Assembly (NCBI RefSeq): GCF_000521465.1
Contig: NZ_BAVR01000042.1
Location: 1 to 34,566 of the forward strand
Direction: 5' to 3'
From: Acetivibrio straminisolvens JCM 21531
Lineage (GTDB): Bacteria; Bacillota; Clostridia; Acetivibrionales; Acetivibrionaceae
Length of the DNA: 34,566 bases
The first letter of the stretch is position 1, and every line of letters begins with the position of its first letter. The notes beneath the pieces were generated by a model that saw only the letters and a list, made by a program, of their open reading frames with translations, made no database searches and was not told the DNA's origin. Positions 8,725-17,437 of the stretch are shown here, one piece after another. The translations under genes were made by a program, and so were the position numbers.

Positions 8725-10864
8725 CTATATATATTCCTTCTTTTCCGTTGAATCATTGATTTTCCATGTGCCGCCAACCTTTACAAGGTGCATTCTCCGG
8801 TTATTCTGTAATTCTTAAAATTCGGACCGCTTTCCTTGTTTATAGTATAAACATAACTTACTTTTGCTTGTTCATCACTTTTTGAAATAACCTTGAGGCT
8901 CTCTACATTATATGCAAGATCAAAGGTTGCAAATAAAACCTCCAGATTTTCTTTTGTTTCATCTTTATACAATTCATCGGTCATGCATTCAAAATATGCG
9001 GTAACATCTTCATTTTCCAGTGCCTTTATAATCTTGTAAACTGCAAAATTCAACTCAAAGTCACTGTCAAACACCAAGGTTTTTCTAACAATTTTGATGT
9101 TGTTAAAGGAATATTTGGCCAGCTCCTTCACCCAGTCTGCCACATAGTCTGCAGGAATTGCAGCATTGACGCCTTGTTTTGATACTCCATAAGTCGCTAC
9201 TGCCACAACATTACCCTTCATGTCAAATACAGGTCCGCCGGAGCTTTCCTTTGAAATTGAAGCCGTTAAATCAATTGCGTCGGCAAAGCCTTCAATCTTA
9301 AGCCCGTTTATCTTTCCTTCCGACACAGTATTTTTAAGACCGGTTGACTTTCCTATTGCCACAATCTTGCCGCCTTTTACCAACGATGTTTTTGAACCAA
9401 TCTTAAGCGGCTTCACCCCGGTATCAACTGTAGCCTTTATTATAGCCAAATCTCTTGTTTTATCATATTTTACAATTCCGTCAACATCATATACTTTTCC
9501 GTCATTCGCCGTTATTTTTATAACCACACCGTCTTTAACCAGATGATAGTTTGTAGCAAACAGCCCTGCCCCAACAGAGAAACCGCTGCCCTGCGAAATA
9601 ACCTTCTTGTTCTCGTCATAAGCCGTTATTAAAACCACGCTTTCACCCAAAGCCGCAATCTCTTTTGCCCCAAGCTCGGGCCCACTATCCGGAGATTTGC
9701 TTGCAACCGGTGAATTTGTCGGTGCTGTTTCGGATGGCGAAGGTGTTGGCACCGGAGTCGGTGAAGGTTCGGGCGACTTCAACGGAGTAGGTGTAATCGA
9801 AGGCGTTGGTACCGGCTCCGAATCATCCTCAATTTTTACTATCAATTCAGAAAGCTTCGCAGATTTTACTTCGTCGATAGTAACATCAATACCTTTTTCT
9901 TTTGCTTCCAAGTAGAGGTAATATCTTCCCATCGACATGTCGTTTTCCAAAGCCTTCTCTCTTTCTTCGAAGCTCACAGTTACCGTCTTATGTATAATAG
10001 TATCATTACCCGCTTCTTCCATTCCCTGCTCTATGTTTTCTTTAAGCTCATCGAGCTTTTCATCTCTTTTCGCTTCCGTATTCTTGTTTTTATCGTTTAA
10101 GGCCATGGAAACAAGCACATAGTTCGTATCATCATCAGAAATATAGCCTAGCGATTTTGCCTTTTCAAGAACTGTCACCATGGCAGACTTCAAATCTTTT
10201 TCTTCTACGTTAAGACTCTCCAGCAGTTCTAAAGCATCTTGGTTTATTGCAGATGTACCAATGACTTTATGTTTGCTGTTTACCGCAAATTCAATGCTCG
10301 GGTTGATATCAACGCTTACATAGGCATATTCACTGCGCGAACCGTTGTTTAACATAACATTGCGGCCGAACAGGAATATCAGCACAAAAGCAGCTGCAAC
10401 CGATGCTATCCTTGAGAAATTCTTGATACCGCTTATGCGTGAGAAATTCTTTATTTCGGATTTCTTACTGTTTGACACCCGTGAAAAGTCCACTACTCTT
10501 GAAAAATCCACTACTCTTGAAAAGTCCACCACTTTAGATTCCTGCGAGGACTTTTCGGAAGATTCCTTGCTTCCCGATATGCGCGAGAAATTCTTAATGT
10601 TGTTTACACGGGAAAAGCCCTTGATATTGCTTACCCTTGAAAAGCCTTTAATTTTGCTGGCTCTAGATGATTTTTCCATACGTTTGCTCGAAGGTGCATA
10701 CCTATATACCTTGCGTTCTTCTTTATATACATCCCCTTCATCAAAGCTTATTATTTTGCCTACCACCATATCATCGCTTTTTTTATGGCTATCAATTTAT
10801 TATCGTCTGTCCGAACAATCGCTCTATCTTTGCGTATTTCAACTATAATTCCGGTCATTTTCAT
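8725..10864 (-). CDS. rsgI: RsgI-type membrane anti-sigma factor with S1C and NTF2-like ectodomain
   Basis: Corrected length is about 712 residues. ATG at 10864 follows GAGGGATAGAAT and opens an RsgI_N domain (MKMTGIIVEIRKDRAIVRT), which shifts frame at a 7-base A-run (10778-10784) that needs 8. Then come FSR(V/I) repeats, one membrane helix (ASVAAAFVLIFLFG), the conserved SVDINPSIEF where RsgI proteins self-cleave at Asn-Pro, a helical juxtamembrane domain, a Pro/Thr/Ser linker, a trypsin-like S1C domain and an NTF2-like domain. The S1C triad is present: His in ATNYHLV, Asp in KTRDLAII, Ser in ESSGGPVF. A second missing base near 8784-8788 cuts off VGGTWKINDSTEKKEYI. The domain order is that of C. 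thermocellum RsgI9, as I recall it. No sigI gene lies upstream. It would sequester a sigma-I factor and signal extracellular polysaccharide. Confidence 0.9.
10407..10646 (-). repeat. FSR(V/I) repeats in the cytoplasmic part of RsgI
   Basis: Eight copies of a (K/V)(G/N/D)FSR(V/I) motif stand between the anti-sigma domain and the membrane helix. Three copies of VDFSRV are perfectly tandem, an 18-base unit at 10476-10535. The last copy, IKNFSRIA, runs straight into the membrane helix, so the array looks like repeated duplication of the juxtamembrane motif. Confidence 0.9.
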
Positions 10865-11073
10865 ATTCTATCCCTCACTTACCCCTATTTTTTGGAGTGT
10901 CATACCAAATTGCAAGCCGCACGTAAAGACCATAAAAAATTTAATTACCTCTTTATAATTATTTCGGAAAATTTGACCGATATTATTAGAGTAATAATGT
11001 TAACAATAATGGGATTATACTGTTAACTTAATGTTAATCCCCAAAAATTTAATTTCACTAAGCTAAAATGGCA

Positions 11074-11107
11074 TAAAAAAGCCACCCAAACTCTTTATCG
11101 GGCGGCC
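11074..11107 (-). terminator. Intrinsic terminator of the rhomboid gene
   Basis: On the minus strand GCCGCCC (11100-11106) pairs with GGGTGGC (11081-11087), with one G-T type mismatch, and is followed by six Ts (11075-11080). It separates the rhomboid gene from the downstream RsgI gene. Confidence 0.85.
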
Positions 11108-11145
11108 TTAAAGCAAAAAATATTTTTACTATCGGATTTTTTGAG

Positions 11146-11730
11146 CTACAAAGACGTTTTTTCTCCCCATTTAAAGCCAAATACACTTCCGCAAACTCCC
11201 CCCACCAAATGGGCCAGCTGAGAAATGTTATCTTTGGCAAAAATACCGTTCATAACTTCCCCTCCCAGATAAATCACAACAACAAGTATGAAGGTTATGG
11301 GTATTCTTCCCTTTTCAAAATTGACAAAAGAACTCAGCAGTATAAACATAAAGACTACACCGCTTGCCCCTAAAAGAGCAGTATTGGGAAAAAGAAGTAT
11401 GTTTACCAGTCCCGTAACCACAGCTGTTACCGCAATCATAAAGGCAATCCTTTTCGAGCCGTATTTCTCTTCCAGCATCGGCCCAAGGAGCAAAATCAAA
11501 AGAAAGTTATTCATATAGTGTTCCCAGTTCGCGTGTCCCAGTATATGTCCGAAGAGCCTGAAATAAAAGAATATATTTAGGGGACTGCTGCGATAGACTG
11601 AAAACAGCAGCGAAGTTGCGAGTCCGCCTGTAAGGCTTTGAAATATCAACGCCCCCAGCGACAAAAGCGTCATTGTAAGTATAACGGGTGAATTGTAATG
11701 CAAACCCTTAAATCTATTTTGTAAACTCAC
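11146..11730 (-). CDS. Rhomboid-family intramembrane serine protease
   Basis: A 194-residue protein of about six membrane helices, the minimal rhomboid core. The catalytic Ser lies in LLGASGVVF and the catalytic His in LAHLVGG; the loop HILGHANWEHYMNN matches the usual rhomboid H..W.H..NN region. It should cleave membrane proteins inside or near the bilayer. Translation starts at GTG, 10 bases after GGGAGG. It follows the RCC1-dockerin gene by 19 bases and is probably co-transcribed with it, and it is upstream of the RsgI gene but separated by a terminator. RsgI is a membrane protein processed by proteolysis, so a link is attractive, but no sequence evidence ties them. Confidence 0.92.
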   Translation of the reverse strand: MSLQNRFKGLHYNSPVILTMTLLSLGALIFQSLTGGLATSLLFSVYRSSPLNIFFYFRLFGHILGHANWEHYMNNFLLILLLGPMLEEKYGSKRIAFMIAVTAVVTGLVNILLFPNTALLGASGVVFMFILLSSFVNFEKGRIPITFILVVVIYLGGEVMNGIFAKDNISQLAHLVGGVCGSVFGFKWGEKTSL

Positions 11731-11749
11731 TTATGTAATTCCTCCCATT

Positions 11750-13158
11750 TTACTCTTTATCGAATACTTTTACAGGTCTAAGTATGTTTTCAAAGGTACC
11801 GTCACCCAATTGACCAAAATCATTTTTGCCCCATGCCCATACAGTTCCGTCATTTTTATATGCTATCGTGCACTCTGTACCCGCATATATCCCTATAACT
11901 CCATTAAGTCCTTCCACTTTTACCGGAACAGTACTTCTCATGGTCGTTCCGTTTCCAAGCTGACCAAAGCTGTTTTTACCCCATACCCATACCGTTCCGT
12001 CAGCTTTTAGTGCCACTGTATGACTGCTTCCCGCATCAATAGCTACAATATCCTCCAAGCCTTCAACCTTTCGAGGCTCCAAAATATAAGTTGTTGTGCC
12101 GTTTCCCAATTCACCGTAGAAGTTTCCGCCCCAGGTCCATACAGTTCCATCACTCTTTAATGCTACCGAATGAGTCTCTCCTGCAGCTATCGCAACAACA
12201 TCCGTGAGGTTTTTTGCCTGACTGGGTTCAAAGTAACTATAACTATGAATATTGTGGTGCTGCTGCGCACCATTTCCAAGTTGTCCCCAAACGTTTTCCC
12301 CCCAGGTCCATACAGTTCCATCCTCTCTCAATGTAACTATATGCCCTATTCCTATATCCGCCATCTTTATATCTACCAAACCTTTTACTTCCCACGATAT
12401 ATAATCGGAATCCTTGGAATTTTTTATAGGAGGGAGCGAATGCAGCCAAACTGTGCCGTCATTCTTTATTACAAGGGTACGGGAATAATTCGCTGTCACA
12501 TACTTGACATCCGAATGAGTCTCAACTTTAATTGGAGTATTTATGAACCTTTCTCCCGTGTCAGGATCCCTTTCAGTATAATCTATTAATTGAAGACTGT
12601 AATTGTTACCCCATGCCCATAAAGTACCGTCTTCAGTTAATGCCAAGGTATGTTCCAAACCTGCCGTCACTGATTTTACTCCGGTAAGACCGGTTATCAT
12701 AACAGGCTCATTTAAAGAAGATACTTCCGAAAGTCCCAACTGTCCCCTTCTGTTGTCTCCTAAAACCCATACCGTTCCGTCATTCTTTAAAATTACCGAA
12801 TGTGCATTACCGGACTGAAACTGAATGATACTACCGGCACTTTTTTCCACATCTCCCGGAAGCTTTTTGACTGCTCTTAATAAGTATTTTTTCAGCCAAG
12901 AAAAATCTATAGAATTTACTTCGCCGTCAGCATTTACATCAGCTGCCTTGATACCTTCGTTGGGAATATCATTTATTATTTTAAGTATGTACTTTTTCAG
13001 TAATGAAAGATCGATTGAATCTATTTTGGAATCACCATTGATATCGCCTAAAATTACGCTTTCATTGTCCGCAGCAAAAATCGAAGTACTGAAAGATACA
13101 GTGACAAAACATAAAATTACAAACAAGCAAACAACCTTTTTTAATATACTTTTCTCAT
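11750..13158 (-). CDS. Secreted dockerin protein with seven RCC1 repeats
   Basis: ATG at 13158, 9 bases after GGGGGAG, gives the signal peptide MRKSILKKVVCLFVILCF..., provided one A is added to the 4-base A-run at 13150-13153; as read, the upstream frame runs in from 13249 without a proper start. After cleavage near SIFA-ADN comes an N-terminal type I dockerin with two calcium loops (DINGDSKIDSID and DVNADGEVNSID). Seven RCC1 repeats follow, each with the (N/D)DGTVW.WG.N..GQLG pattern; the third lacks the second half. Seven repeats would form one complete β-propeller. The dockerin should place it in the cellulosome. No enzymatic residue set is recognisable, so binding or scaffolding is the best guess. 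A good promoter lies at 13222-13250. Confidence 0.88.
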
Positions 13159-13221
13159 CGAAAACTTCTCCCCCAAAATAAATATTCAAAAAATCCATAT
13201 TTACTAGAAATTCTAATTTAA

Positions 13222-13250
13222 TAATACAACTAATAAGGTTAATTTGCAAT
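13222..13250 (-). promoter_or_regulatory. Sigma-A-like promoter of the RCC1-dockerin gene
   Basis: Minus strand TTGCAA (13245-13250), 17-base spacer, TATTAT (13222-13227). This gives a leader of about 57 bases to the ATG at 13158. Confidence 0.6.
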
Positions 13251-13286
13251 TATGAAAATTCCAACCCAGTACTTTTTTTGACAACA

Positions 13287-14336
13287 CTACCCTATGTATC
13301 TTCTTAAAATCTCTTTATCGACACAGTACTCATATGCATCCTCTTTTGATATGCGCCCTTGCTGATAAAGATCGGCTATAGATTTGTCGAGAAGCTGCAT
13401 TCCCTGCGATGCACCCGTCTGAATCATTGAAGTAATTCCAGCCACTCTGCCTTCTCGAATGAGATTGCTGATTGCCGGAGTAACAATCATTATTTCCAGA
13501 GCCGCAACTCTACTTGTGTTCAATATCGGGAATCAATCTTTGAGATATAACTGCCTTCAAAGCACTGGAAACCTGCACTCTTATCTGCTGCTGTTGATGG
13601 GGCGGAAAAACATCAATAAGCCTGTCCACAGTTTTTGCCGCACCTAAAGTATGCAAGGTTGAAAGAACCAAATGTCCTGTCTCTGCCGCTGTAACCGCAA
13701 TACTTATCGACTCGTTGTCCCTCATCTCCCCGATAAATATCACATCGGGGTCCTCTCTCAGAGCAGCCCTTAAAGCATTGGCGTAGGATTTGCTGTCCTG
13801 AGATATTTCCCTCTGATTCACAACGCATTTATTATGCTTGAAAATGTATTCGATAGGATCCTCAAGAGTTAGGATATGTCCTTCTTTTGATGCATTTATC
13901 TCGTTAATAATTGAGGCCATAGTGGTAGATTTACCGCTTCCCGTAGGACCGGTTACCAGTATCAGCCTTCTTTAATCTTGCAAATATCCTTAACCACTTC
14001 GGGAAGATTCAGAGAATCCAGAGTCGGTATTGTTGATGCAAGTATCCTGAATACTATTGCCACCGAGCCCCTTTGAAAAAAGATATTCACTCTAAACCTC
14101 GAAATTCCCGGAACTGTCATTGAAAAATCAACTTCTCCCACAGCCATAAGATGCTCAAGCTTTTCTTTGTCCAAACATTCCTTGGCATAGTTCATTGTAT
14201 CTTCCCGCGACAGTATATTATCATCAAGCGTTTTCATTCTTCCGTTTATCCTGAAAGAAGGAGCCCTGCCCACAGTTAAATGTATGTCGGAAGCTTTATT
14301 ATCAACACCCATTTTTAGAATTTCCTTCAACTCCAT
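13287..14336 (-). CDS. pilT: Type IV pilus retraction ATPase PilT (two frameshifts as read)
   Basis: PilT drives pilus retraction as a cytoplasmic hexamer. Seen in order are [39 protein letters not shown], the Walker [14 protein letters not shown], the Asp box [12 protein letters not shown], the His box [15 protein letters not shown], and the C-terminal [21 protein letters not shown]. Two missing bases break it: one near 13963-13965 just before Walker A ([11 protein letters not shown]), one near 13514-13515 (DIEHK-SRVAALE). Corrected length is about 350 residues, normal for PilT. I use the ATG at 14336, since the ATG at 14348 overlaps the AGGAG site. No other pilus genes are in the window. 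Confidence 0.92.
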
Positions 14337-14451
14337 CAAAACGATCATCTCCTAATAGTATGATAAGTAATCCGATGACTTACTAATATTTTTTCGTCAA
14401 AAAATATAAAGTTTTTTACCACGTACCTTTTCAAACCCAAAGTTTGTATAA

Positions 14452-16590
14452 TCATCCATTGTTAGTCATGGGTACTGATATATAAAATGTAGTTCCAAAG
14501 TTTTCTTTTGACTCTACCCACAATTCGCCTCCGAACTTACCCTTTATTGTAGAATAGGATAATAACAGACTTAACCCCGTTCCGTCTTTTCCTTTCGTGG
14601 TTACCATACGCCTAAACAGCCTGTCTTTTATTTCTTCGGATATACCTTTTCCGTAATCTCTGACAACAAATCTAACCCTGTTTCCATCTTTCAATATATG
14701 AAAATCGATAACAATTTCATTATTGTCCATACCTTCATAAGACTGCACTGCATTAATCAAAAGGTTTTCAATTATCTGCGCTAAATTCGATATATCTCCT
14801 TCAATTATTGTTTTACTATCAATATCAACTCTATAGTTTAAAATGGCTTTTCTCATCTTGGTGTTATTATTTTTTATAAAATTAATCCGGTTTACAAGTT
14901 CTTCGATTGTAAATTCGTTAACATTGTCGGAATTTAGCTGAACAGCCTGAGATTTGACTGTGGTAATAACATTTGACATGTACGAATTGTATTCTTTTAA
15001 TTTATATATCCAATCGAGCATATCCTTGGCAATCTCCTTATGATCCTGCACCGTAACAGAGGGGTCTTCTATAGATGCCATGTATTCATGCACAAGGTCT
15101 TCCAATCCAAAGCATGCTCCTGATATAGACATTATCGGGGTCATAAGATTGTGGGAAATTCCTCCGATTAACTGCCCCAATGAAGCAAGACGCTCAGTTT
15201 CCCTAAAACTTTCCTCAATCTTTGCTCTTTCCATAAGCATTAGCGCACCATTTAGGGTATTGCTTATCTGTCCCCTGATAGGCTCAAAGTTTAGCACATC
15301 GTCATTTACCGCTTCAAAGCACACATAACCAAAGTGCTCATTATTAAAAAACAATGGATTAACAATATACGTATATCGTCTGTCTTCCATAAAAAACTGA
15401 TCCGGTACAATGTTTTTCGTTTTAATATATCTTGAACTGTCTTCAATAGTCACTCTCTCGTCATTATAGTAAGCATATATCAATTCCGAATTTTCAGGAA
15501 TACTAAAATTGCCGTAAAAGATAGAATCAACATCATACAACAAAGTTCCGCCACAGTATTTGAAAATAAAGCAGCTTCTAATATAGCAAAGTTTCAGTGT
15601 TCTGGTCACGCAGTCAAACAATTCGTCCAGGGAATATGTCTGTAGATTTTCATGTATCCTTTGACCGGGAACAAGCCTTAGACTGCTGTCCGGCACAAAA
15701 CTTGCTTCGCTTACATCTTTACAGCCGCAGGATTCCCTCTTGATCAAAACAGAAGGAAGTCTGATTACATCTTCCGCCTTCTCTCCTTCTATTTTTTTCA
15801 GCAGACTTTCTACTGCACAAAAACACATTTCTTCAATAGGCTGCCTCACTGTAGTCAGAGAAGGCTTAACGAGACGAGATGTAACGGAATCATCAAATCC
15901 GCATATTACGCCTTTTTTTGCCAAATCCAGATTATGGGTATTCTTTAAATCCCTTATGCATTTTACTGCTCCCAAGGCCATCTCATCATTTGCACAAACT
16001 ATTGCATCGTACTCAATGCTGTCCTTTATTATCTCCTTCATGATATCATATCCGGATTGTGCCAGAAAATCTCCGGTAAATATTAGGCTGGGGTCAACAT
16101 CAATATTATTTTCACCCAACACTTCATAGTAAGCTTCCAGGCGTTGAACAGAATCCATATTGGTTGGAGGTCCGGATACGAAAACAATCTTTCTAAAACC
16201 GTGATCCTTTATCAGATGGGTTATTTGACTTTTCATTCCCTGCTTGTTGTCTATAATAATACTGGTAGCGTTGGGAACAACAATTCCCAATGACACCAGG
16301 GGTATTCCTTCATAACGTTTGCAAAACTCAACAAATTCCTCATCGGAAATATAGCTTGCAATAGGAGCGCTTGTCATTATTATTCCGTCCAGCCGGGTAT
16401 TGTCAACAAAGCTATAAGATATTTGATGCTGACTGTCCGCCAAGGAAGAATTGTTAAAAGACCTGCCTTCATAGATTATTAGATTGCAATCATATTTCTC
16501 AGCAGCTTTTTTCGTCATCAGATAGACTAGATTAGAATAGCTTACATCTATATCGTTAACCAAAAAACCAATAGTTCTGCGTTTTTTCAT
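14452..16590 (-). CDS. Soluble LacI-type sensor fused to histidine kinase
   Basis: A 712-residue protein. Residues 1-285 form a periplasmic-binding-protein-like domain of the LacI/GalR effector type (RRTIGFLVNDI, LDGIIMTS, CANDEMALGAVKCIRD, GFDDS, LTTVRQP), but with no DNA-binding helix-turn-helix and no signal peptide. RESCGC (285-290) closes it. Residues 300-450 look like a GAF-like sensor. A histidine kinase follows: H-box LIGGISHNLMTPI with His480, N-box ENLLINAVQS (Asn613), G1 DYGKGIS, G2 GKDGTGLSL. No membrane segment is seen, so it probably senses a cytoplasmic sugar or nucleoside. No response regulator is adjacent. Start and AGGGAG site are clear. Confidence 0.88.
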   Translation of the reverse strand: MKKRRTIGFLVNDIDVSYSNLVYLMTKKAAEKYDCNLIIYEGRSFNNSSLADSQHQISYSFVDNTRLDGIIMTSAPIASYISDEEFVEFCKRYEGIPLVSLGIVVPNATSIIIDNKQGMKSQITHLIKDHGFRKIVFVSGPPTNMDSVQRLEAYYEVLGENNIDVDPSLIFTGDFLAQSGYDIMKEIIKDSIEYDAIVCANDEMALGAVKCIRDLKNTHNLDLAKKGVICGFDDSVTSRLVKPSLTTVRQPIEEMCFCAVESLLKKIEGEKAEDVIRLPSVLIKRESCGCKDVSEASFVPDSSLRLVPGQRIHENLQTYSLDELFDCVTRTLKLCYIRSCFIFKYCGGTLLYDVDSIFYGNFSIPENSELIYAYYNDERVTIEDSSRYIKTKNIVPDQFFMEDRRYTYIVNPLFFNNEHFGYVCFEAVNDDVLNFEPIRGQISNTLNGALMLMERAKIEESFRETERLASLGQLIGGISHNLMTPIMSISGACFGLEDLVHEYMASIEDPSVTVQDHKEIAKDMLDWIYKLKEYNSYMSNVITTVKSQAVQLNSDNVNEFTIEELVNRINFIKNNNTKMRKAILNYRVDIDSKTIIEGDISNLAQIIENLLINAVQSYEGMDNNEIVIDFHILKDGNRVRFVVRDYGKGISEEIKDRLFRRMVTTKGKDGTGLSLLLSYSTIKGKFGGELWVESKENFGTTFYISVPMTNNG

Positions 16591-16810
16591 GACGCTTCTC
16601 CCTTAATCATATTTTTTGGTAAAGCCGTTCCGATTTCTTTATTCTATTGTTCTTTGAGCAAAATTCCCTATCGAAGCATAATAATAATCCATATTATGTA
16701 TACGAATATAATGACACGGATTGATTTAAAAAGACTCGAAAAATGAAAGTAAACTCTTTTTTATTATACCATAAACATTACAGGACATATATATTTTTTC
16801 ATAAAATATA

Positions 16811-17434
16811 CTATTTCTTTATCCACCTTCTGTACAAATACAGTACACATCCCAAAGCCAGCACAATACCAATTACCACCATTATAATTATAATCGGCCA
16901 TGATACTCTTATTTGGGTTGCTAAATAGCCCAAAGCAATAAGAACAAGTCCACTGAGTAAAGCCACAGCAAGAAATGCGGAATACATCTTGATATTGTTA
17001 AGGGTAATTAACTCCACATCGGCTTCCAATGCACCGCCGGATACCATTTCCTCATGCTGTCTGTCAAGCCTTTCAAGTCTGTTTGCAGCCAGCAAGAATA
17101 CAACAACCGTAAAAAATAAAAGAGCAATCAAATGGGGTGAAAAATACTGTACATATACCGTACTTTGCGACATACTTCTGAATAATTTTGAATGAGTCAA
17201 TACAGAAGGTGACGCAAAAATTATGCATATTACAAAAACAGCTTTTTCAAACCTCTTATAGCAAAGCCCGATTATAACAAAAGCTGCAATATTTATTATT
17301 ATGAAGGCTCTGTTTTGCGTTTTAAACAAAAGTGCAAATTCATGATAAACGGATGAATATGCAAAAAGAATATACGCCAACGCATAGGCCGCAATTGAAA
17401 ACGCAATTCGAGCCGGCAATATCCATGTTTTCAC
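16811..17434 (-). CDS. Polytopic membrane protein of unknown function
   Basis: A 207-residue protein with about six hydrophobic helices. The central cytoplasmic stretch NRLERLDRQHEEMVSGGALEADVELITLNN is charged, and the C-terminus LYRRWIKK is basic (positive inside). It starts with GTG three bases after the DUF58 stop, with AGGTGG upstream, so it is the last gene of the MoxR operon. I do not recognise a family; its place suggests an accessory to the DUF58/MoxR system. Confidence 0.8.
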   Translation of the reverse strand: MKTWILPARIAFSIAAYALAYILFAYSSVYHEFALLFKTQNRAFIIINIAAFVIIGLCYKRFEKAVFVICIIFASPSVLTHSKLFRSMSQSTVYVQYFSPHLIALLFFTVVVFLLAANRLERLDRQHEEMVSGGALEADVELITLNNIKMYSAFLAVALLSGLVLIALGYLATQIRVSWPIIIIMVVIGIVLALGCVLYLYRRWIKK

Positions 17435-17437
17435 GCT

